64,000 nucleotides of DNA from an uncultured Prevotella sp. Lineage in GTDB: Bacteria; Bacteroidota; Bacteroidia; Bacteroidales; Bacteroidaceae. Under the pieces are notes generated by a model. That model had not been told where the DNA came from. It did no database searches and was given only the letters and a program-made list of their open reading frames with translations. Below are positions 60,998 through 64,000 of this stretch, one piece after another. Where the stretch lies: NCBI GenBank assembly GCA_905234845.1, contig CAJOIW010000006.1, positions 1 through 64,000 on the forward strand, read 5' to 3'. Made by a program: the position numbers and the translations under genes. How positions within the stretch are numbered: position 1 is the first letter of the stretch; every line of letters begins with the position of its first letter.

Positions 60998-62389
60998 ATG
61001 GAAACCATAAAGCAAAAAACGCTCAAAAGCAGCTTTTCTCTTTCAGGAAAAGGCTTGCACACTGGCTTGAACCTTACCGTGACGTTCAACCCCGCACCTG
61101 AGAATACTGGTTACAAAATCCAGCGCATCGACCTTGAAGGTCAGCCCGTCATCGACGCGGTAGCCGAAAAGGTGGTCGATACCCAGCGCGGCACTGTTAT
61201 TGCTCAGGGTGATGTGCGCGTGTCAACCATTGAGCACGGCATGGCGGCGCTCTATGCCCTCGGCATCGACAACTGCCTCATCCAGGTCAACGGTCCCGAA
61301 TTCCCTATCCTCGACGGCTCGGCTGCCATGTATGTGGAGAAAATCAGAGAGGTGGGCATCGAGATACAGAACGCTCCGAAAGATTTTTATATCATCCGCA
61401 AGAAGATAGAGATAAAAGACGAGAAGAGTGGCTCGTGCATCACACTGCTGCCCGACGACGAGTTCTCGCTGACAGCCATGTGCTCGTTCCAGTCGAAGTT
61501 CATCAACAGTCAGTTCGCCACGCTCGAGAAGATGGAAGACTTTGAGACCGAGATTGCCGCTGCCCGCACGTTTGTCTTCGTGCGCGACATTGAGCCGCTG
61601 CTTCAGGCAGGTCTCATCAAGGGTGGCGACATGGACAATGCCATCGTCATCTACGAGCGCCAGACCACCCAAGAACGTCTCGACATGCTGGCCGACATGC
61701 TCAACGTTGAGCATCGCGATGCCAACGAGCTCGGCTATATACAGCACAAGCCGCTCGTATGGGAGAACGAGTGCACCCGCCACAAGCTGCTCGACATCGT
61801 TGGCGACCTGGCACTCATTGGCAAGCCCATCAAAGGTCGCATCGTGGCCACACGTCCGGGTCACACCATCAACAACAAGTTTGCTCGGCTTATGCGCAAG
61901 GAAATCAAGAAGCACGAGATTCAAGCACCCATCTACGACCCCAACGAAGAGCCCGTGATGGACAATATCCGCATCCGTGAGCTGCTGCCCCACCGCTATC
62001 CCATGCAACTGGTCGACAAGGTGATCTCCATCGGTCCGACCACCATCATCGGTGTGAAAAACGTCACCGCCAACGAGCCGTTCTTTACGGGTCACTTCCC
62101 CGAGGAGCCCGTCATGCCCGGTGTGCTTCAAGTTGAGGCCATGGCACAATGTGGCGGTCTGCTCGTCTTGAGTCAGGTGGAAGAGCCCGAGCGCTGGTCA
62201 ACCTATTTCATGCGCATCGAGGAAGTGAAATTCCGTCAGAAAGTAGTGCCCGGCGACACGCTGCTCTTCCGTGTAGAGCTGCTCCATCCCGTGCGCCATG
62301 GCGTATCATCGATGAAGGGCTACGTCTTCGTAGGCGATCATGTAGTATCAGAAGCGTCCTTCACCGCACAAATTGTGAAGAACAAATAA
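60998..62389 (+). CDS. lpxC/fabZ: LpxC-FabZ fusion: UDP-3-O-acyl-GlcNAc deacetylase / 3-hydroxyacyl-ACP dehydratase
   Basis: A 463-residue bifunctional enzyme, usual in Bacteroidota. Residues 1-310 are LpxC, the zinc deacetylase of lipid A synthesis, with GKGLHTGLNLTVTF, STIEHGMAALYALGIDNC, and HKLLDIVGDLALIGKPIKGR for the metal-site HxxxD; the last part holds RPGHTINNKFA. Residues about 320-463 are FabZ with LLPHRYPMQLVDKVI, the catalytic His of TGHFPEEPVMPG and Glu in VLQVEAMAQCGG. The coupling links lipid A deacetylation to supply of acyl chains. In many Bacteroidales lpxA follows; here it does not. Confidence 0.97.
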   Translation: METIKQKTLKSSFSLSGKGLHTGLNLTVTFNPAPENTGYKIQRIDLEGQPVIDAVAEKVVDTQRGTVIAQGDVRVSTIEHGMAALYALGIDNCLIQVNGPEFPILDGSAAMYVEKIREVGIEIQNAPKDFYIIRKKIEIKDEKSGSCITLLPDDEFSLTAMCSFQSKFINSQFATLEKMEDFETEIAAARTFVFVRDIEPLLQAGLIKGGDMDNAIVIYERQTTQERLDMLADMLNVEHRDANELGYIQHKPLVWENECTRHKLLDIVGDLALIGKPIKGRIVATRPGHTINNKFARLMRKEIKKHEIQAPIYDPNEEPVMDNIRIRELLPHRYPMQLVDKVISIGPTTIIGVKNVTANEPFFTGHFPEEPVMPGVLQVEAMAQCGGLLVLSQVEEPERWSTYFMRIEEVKFRQKVVPGDTLLFRVELLHPVRHGVSSMKGYVFVGDHVVSEASFTAQIVKNK

Positions 62390-62397
62390 GGATATAA

Positions 62398-62430
62398 AAC
62401 CCATCCCCTCCCCAAGGGAGGGGCGTTTTA
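62398..62430 (+). terminator. G-rich terminator after lpxC-fabZ
   Basis: CCCCTCCCC-AA-GGGAGGGGCG forms a strong stem followed by TTTTAT. It is also a member of the CTCCCC/GGGGAG family. Confidence 0.75.
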
Positions 62431-62442
62431 TATGTTTTTATT

Positions 62443-62731
62443 GGTGTCCGGTAAAAAATCGGCCTGCAAGGCCAACAACCCATAGCCCAGGGCGTTGCCC
62501 TGGGTGAGTGTGGTACACAAATTGCGCCCTGCTAAGGGCAAAAGCATTTACTCTCAACGCTTTTGCCCTTTCAGGGCGAATGTCATCCGTTCCCCTTACC
62601 CAGAGCGGTGCTCTGGGCTGGGTGAGGCTGGCCTTGCTGGCCGCCTCTACAAGCCTCGTTTTTCTGAGTCAGAGATAATTCCTTTGTCTATAGGACATCC
62701 GGGCTAACATGTTTAAATTTTAGCGGACACC
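62443..62731. mobile_element. MITE-like element with terminal inverted repeats and internal hairpins
   Basis: The ends are GGTGTCCGGTAAAA and the inverted TTTTAGCGGACACC, 13 of 14 bases complementary. The 289-bp interior has no ORF of its own but four nested hairpins: GGCCTGCAAGGCC, CCCAGGGC-GTT-GCCCTGGG, a long one centred on GGGCAAAAGC/GCTTTTGCCC, and CCAGAGC-GGT-GCTCTGG. No target-site duplication is evident. The structure fits a non-autonomous transposable element or a REP-like composite. Confidence 0.72.
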
Positions 62732-62766
62732 ATAATATGTTTTCCAAGAAAAGAACTAACATAGCG

Positions 62767-62794
62767 CCCCCATCTCTTGCGGAGATGGGGGCGG
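62767..62794. terminator. G-rich hairpin downstream of the ATP-grasp gene
   Basis: GCCCCCATCTC and GAGATGGGGGC form a perfect 11-bp stem a few bases past the stop codon of the leftward gene. T-runs are weak on both sides, so a terminator role is plausible but not clear-cut. Confidence 0.6.
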
Positions 62795-62798
62795 TTCT

Positions 62799-63872
62799 TT
62801 ATATTTCTATGTTCAACAAATTCTCTCCCGTCTGTAAAATACGCAGATGATAGTGGTTACCGTCGTAGTATATCTGCATGAGCCGTTGTGGCTCGGTAGG
62901 CTTCGGCGTAAGGGCAAGTGCCACATGTCCCATCGTACGCCTCAGGTTTAGCTCCACGCAGGGGTGTACCATGTAGCGGTTGTCCTGACGTACAACCATC
63001 ATGTCGACCCCGAAAAGCCCTGTATATTTTCTTTTTAGCGCCATACGCATGACGGTGCTGATTTTTCTGATGAGCGCGTCAATCAAATCGGAAGCGACAT
63101 ATCGGGTCAGCACCTCGCGTTTCGCCTCTTCCGTTGCCAACACATTCCCGAGGTAAGCTCCGTTGCGCGTAGCGAAAAGCGACAAGCCAAGATAGTTCAC
63201 CACACCGTCTTCGTCGACACTGAACTCCATTCCAAAATCCTTTACCTTATTATAATAAGGCTCCACCATGATGCCTCCCTGCTGGTCGATAACGTTGCGT
63301 ATCCAGTTGCGCCCAGCCTCTGTCAGCTCTCCGTCAATATATCTGACCCCTCGCCCCGACGAGCTCCAGGGAGCCTTCAAGACCATCGGAAGACCATGCT
63401 CTTCTACGGAAGCCAGATCGGTGACGTACTCCGCCTTCCCGACCAGCCGCCCGTCCGTCTTCACGATGCGCGGCAGCAGATGTGTCGCCGCCCACTTCCG
63501 ACAGCTCACCTGACGGATGAACGACAACTGCCCATCACTGGGGACAAGCATATTCCGATTGTCTGTCGACCTCAGCTGATGGCGCAAGGTGCGGTTCCAT
63601 CCCCAGGGCGACACGCTCAAGGGCACCTCCACCGTTGTCAGGTCGCGAAGCGTCACAAACTCCACATCCCGCGCATAGTGCCCTACCCGACGCGCCTGCT
63701 CCCTGGCACCCTCGACATTCTCCACGAGCACCCTGTCGCCTGCCGATGCCCACAAGGCAGGAATCCACCCCAAGTCGGCACGAAGCTGCCGACCGGCATG
63801 GGGAGCCGTGTATTGCGTCTGGTTAGCCGCCAGTGCAAGATCGTGATCGGGATTAAAGATGTGAAGTGTCAT
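62799..63872 (-). CDS. ATP-grasp-like protein of unknown function
   Basis: 357 residues. N-terminal IFNPDHDLALAANQTQYTAP; an ATP-grasp-like central region (GLPMVLKAPWSSSGRGVRYI with Lys and a Gly/Ser-rich loop; IMVEPYYNKVKDFGMEFSVD); and a metal-binding-like GLFGVDMMVVR and HPCVELNLRRTMG with Glu/Asn spaced as in ATP-grasp (ExN). No substrate can be named. The -7 box TATCTTTG (minus strand, 63888-63881) lies only 9 bp upstream of the ATG, so the mRNA would be nearly leaderless. Confidence 0.78.
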   Translation of the reverse strand: MTLHIFNPDHDLALAANQTQYTAPHAGRQLRADLGWIPALWASAGDRVLVENVEGAREQARRVGHYARDVEFVTLRDLTTVEVPLSVSPWGWNRTLRHQLRSTDNRNMLVPSDGQLSFIRQVSCRKWAATHLLPRIVKTDGRLVGKAEYVTDLASVEEHGLPMVLKAPWSSSGRGVRYIDGELTEAGRNWIRNVIDQQGGIMVEPYYNKVKDFGMEFSVDEDGVVNYLGLSLFATRNGAYLGNVLATEEAKREVLTRYVASDLIDALIRKISTVMRMALKRKYTGLFGVDMMVVRQDNRYMVHPCVELNLRRTMGHVALALTPKPTEPQRLMQIYYDGNHYHLRILQTGENLLNIEI

Positions 63873-63880
63873 ATCGATGG

Positions 63881-63888
63881 CAAAGATA
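63881..63888 (-). promoter_or_regulatory. -7 element of the ATP-grasp-like gene
   Basis: TATCTTTG on the minus strand, ending 8 bp before the start codon. The upstream heptamer array occupies the -33 position (ATTG instead of TTTG). Confidence 0.6.
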
Positions 63889-63896
63889 CAAAAAAT

Positions 63897-63924
63897 AATT
63901 GATAATTGACAATTGATAATTGAT
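63897..63924. repeat. heptamer tandem repeat between divergent promoters
   Basis: Four 7-nt units AATTGAT, AATTGAC, AATTGAT, AATTGAT lie between the two facing -7 elements, so a change in unit number would change both spacings. Confidence 0.85.
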
Positions 63925-63934
63925 AATTATTTCG

Positions 63935-63942
63935 TATTTTTG
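63935..63942 (+). promoter_or_regulatory. -7 element of the right-edge gene
   Basis: TATTTTTG followed by CAACC, 25 bp before the ATG at 63968. Confidence 0.65.
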
Positions 63943-63967
63943 CAACCAGATAGAACGTTGTAATGAT

Positions 63968-64000
63968 ATGGAAGCATTCTACCGCACACACGCCTACCTC
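63968..64000 (+). CDS. start of a rightward gene (partial, runs off the window)
   Basis: An ATG with a good upstream promoter opens MEAFYRTHAYL and continues past the edge. This start recalls the FYRTHxYL opening of some Bacteroidales P-loop ATPases, but eleven residues are too few for assignment. An ATG at 63963 in another frame is an alternative. Confidence 0.5.
   Translation, partial: MEAFYRTHAYL

Larger units (their letters stand above)
62390..62798. other. intergenic region with a terminator-like palindrome, a MITE-like element and a hairpin
   Basis: No coding sequence. It contains a G-rich terminator (62398-62430), the MITE-like element (62443-62731) and a G-rich hairpin (62767-62794) before the convergent ATP-grasp gene. 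The plus-strand ORF at 62495 is repeat-derived. Confidence 0.8.

Noticed and set aside
61223-62149. 308-codon minus-strand ORF
   Set aside because: Antisense to lpxC-fabZ, no domain.
62495-62707. 70-codon ORF in the MITE-like element
   Set aside because: Produced by hairpin sequences; no promoter or homology-like pattern.

Overview
The window looks like a chromosomal segment of a Bacteroidota organism, most likely order Bacteroidales and Prevotella-like. Three kinds of evidence point there. (1) Many genes are preceded by the Bacteroidota promoter (TTTG, about 19 nt, TAnnTTTG). (2) Gene families typical of the phylum are present: a Bat aerotolerance operon, a type IX secretion plug-like protein, a NagB-like/PIG-L fusion, an LpxC-FabZ fusion, a cysteine-free DksA-like protein, and DUF4296, DUF4348, DUF4923, DUF5687 and DUF4491 proteins. 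(3) Shine-Dalgarno sites are mostly absent. I cannot name the species. No rRNA, CRISPR array, prophage or intact insertion sequence is visible; the only mobile-looking item is a 289 bp MITE-like element near the right end.

Layout. 0.7-12.2 kb is a leftward run: galE, moxR, DUF58, a BatD-like protein, batA, batB, batC, a batD-batE fusion, a PAP2 phosphatase and queA. 12.7-15.0 kb carries a NagB-like/PIG-L fusion and tRNA-Thr(CGT)-tRNA-Gly(CCC). 15.0-18.8 kb is a leftward TonB-dependent receptor and T9SS plug-like pair. 19.1-27.7 kb is a rightward six-gene operon with no standard name: a VWA-like lipoprotein, a four-helix membrane protein, a tubulin/FtsZ-like GTPase, a 1155-residue protein with an actin/Hsp70-type ATPase core, a coiled-coil protein and a zinc-ribbon membrane protein. 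It is followed by dnaB. This operon is the most interesting part of the window.

29.7-31.4 kb is an ECF sigma factor with two membrane-protein partners. 31.5-34.1 kb holds an RsmF-like methyltransferase, thyA and folA. 34.9-43.0 kb holds ileS, a dksA-like gene, lspA, a DUF4296 lipoprotein, nadC, an M23 peptidase and a DUF4923 lipoprotein. 43.0-44.9 kb is murB with a DUF4348 lipoprotein. 45.0-47.4 kb is pheS with a PagL-type acyloxyacyl hydrolase. 48.0-51.9 kb is a leftward set: rpmB-rpmG-DUF4295, tilS, an RlmI-like methyltransferase and an RNase D-like exonuclease. 52.1-57.4 kb holds ftsK, lolA-like, DUF5687, DUF4491 and rlmH. 57.5-62.4 kb holds a GH31 alpha-glucosidase, lpxD and lpxC-fabZ (lpxA does not follow). 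An ATP-grasp-like protein and the start of another gene close the window.

A second theme is repetitive DNA. I see degenerate tandem repeats with a 7-nt period both between genes and inside genes (signal peptides, linkers, initiation regions). There is also a G/C-rich CTCCCC-GGGGAG palindrome family, one copy of which sits in frame inside the GH31 gene. About 125-bp modular palindromic elements occur in several intergenic regions. A 62-bp leader sequence is shared by two unlinked genes. Several proteins appear to have absorbed such repeats into their coding sequence.
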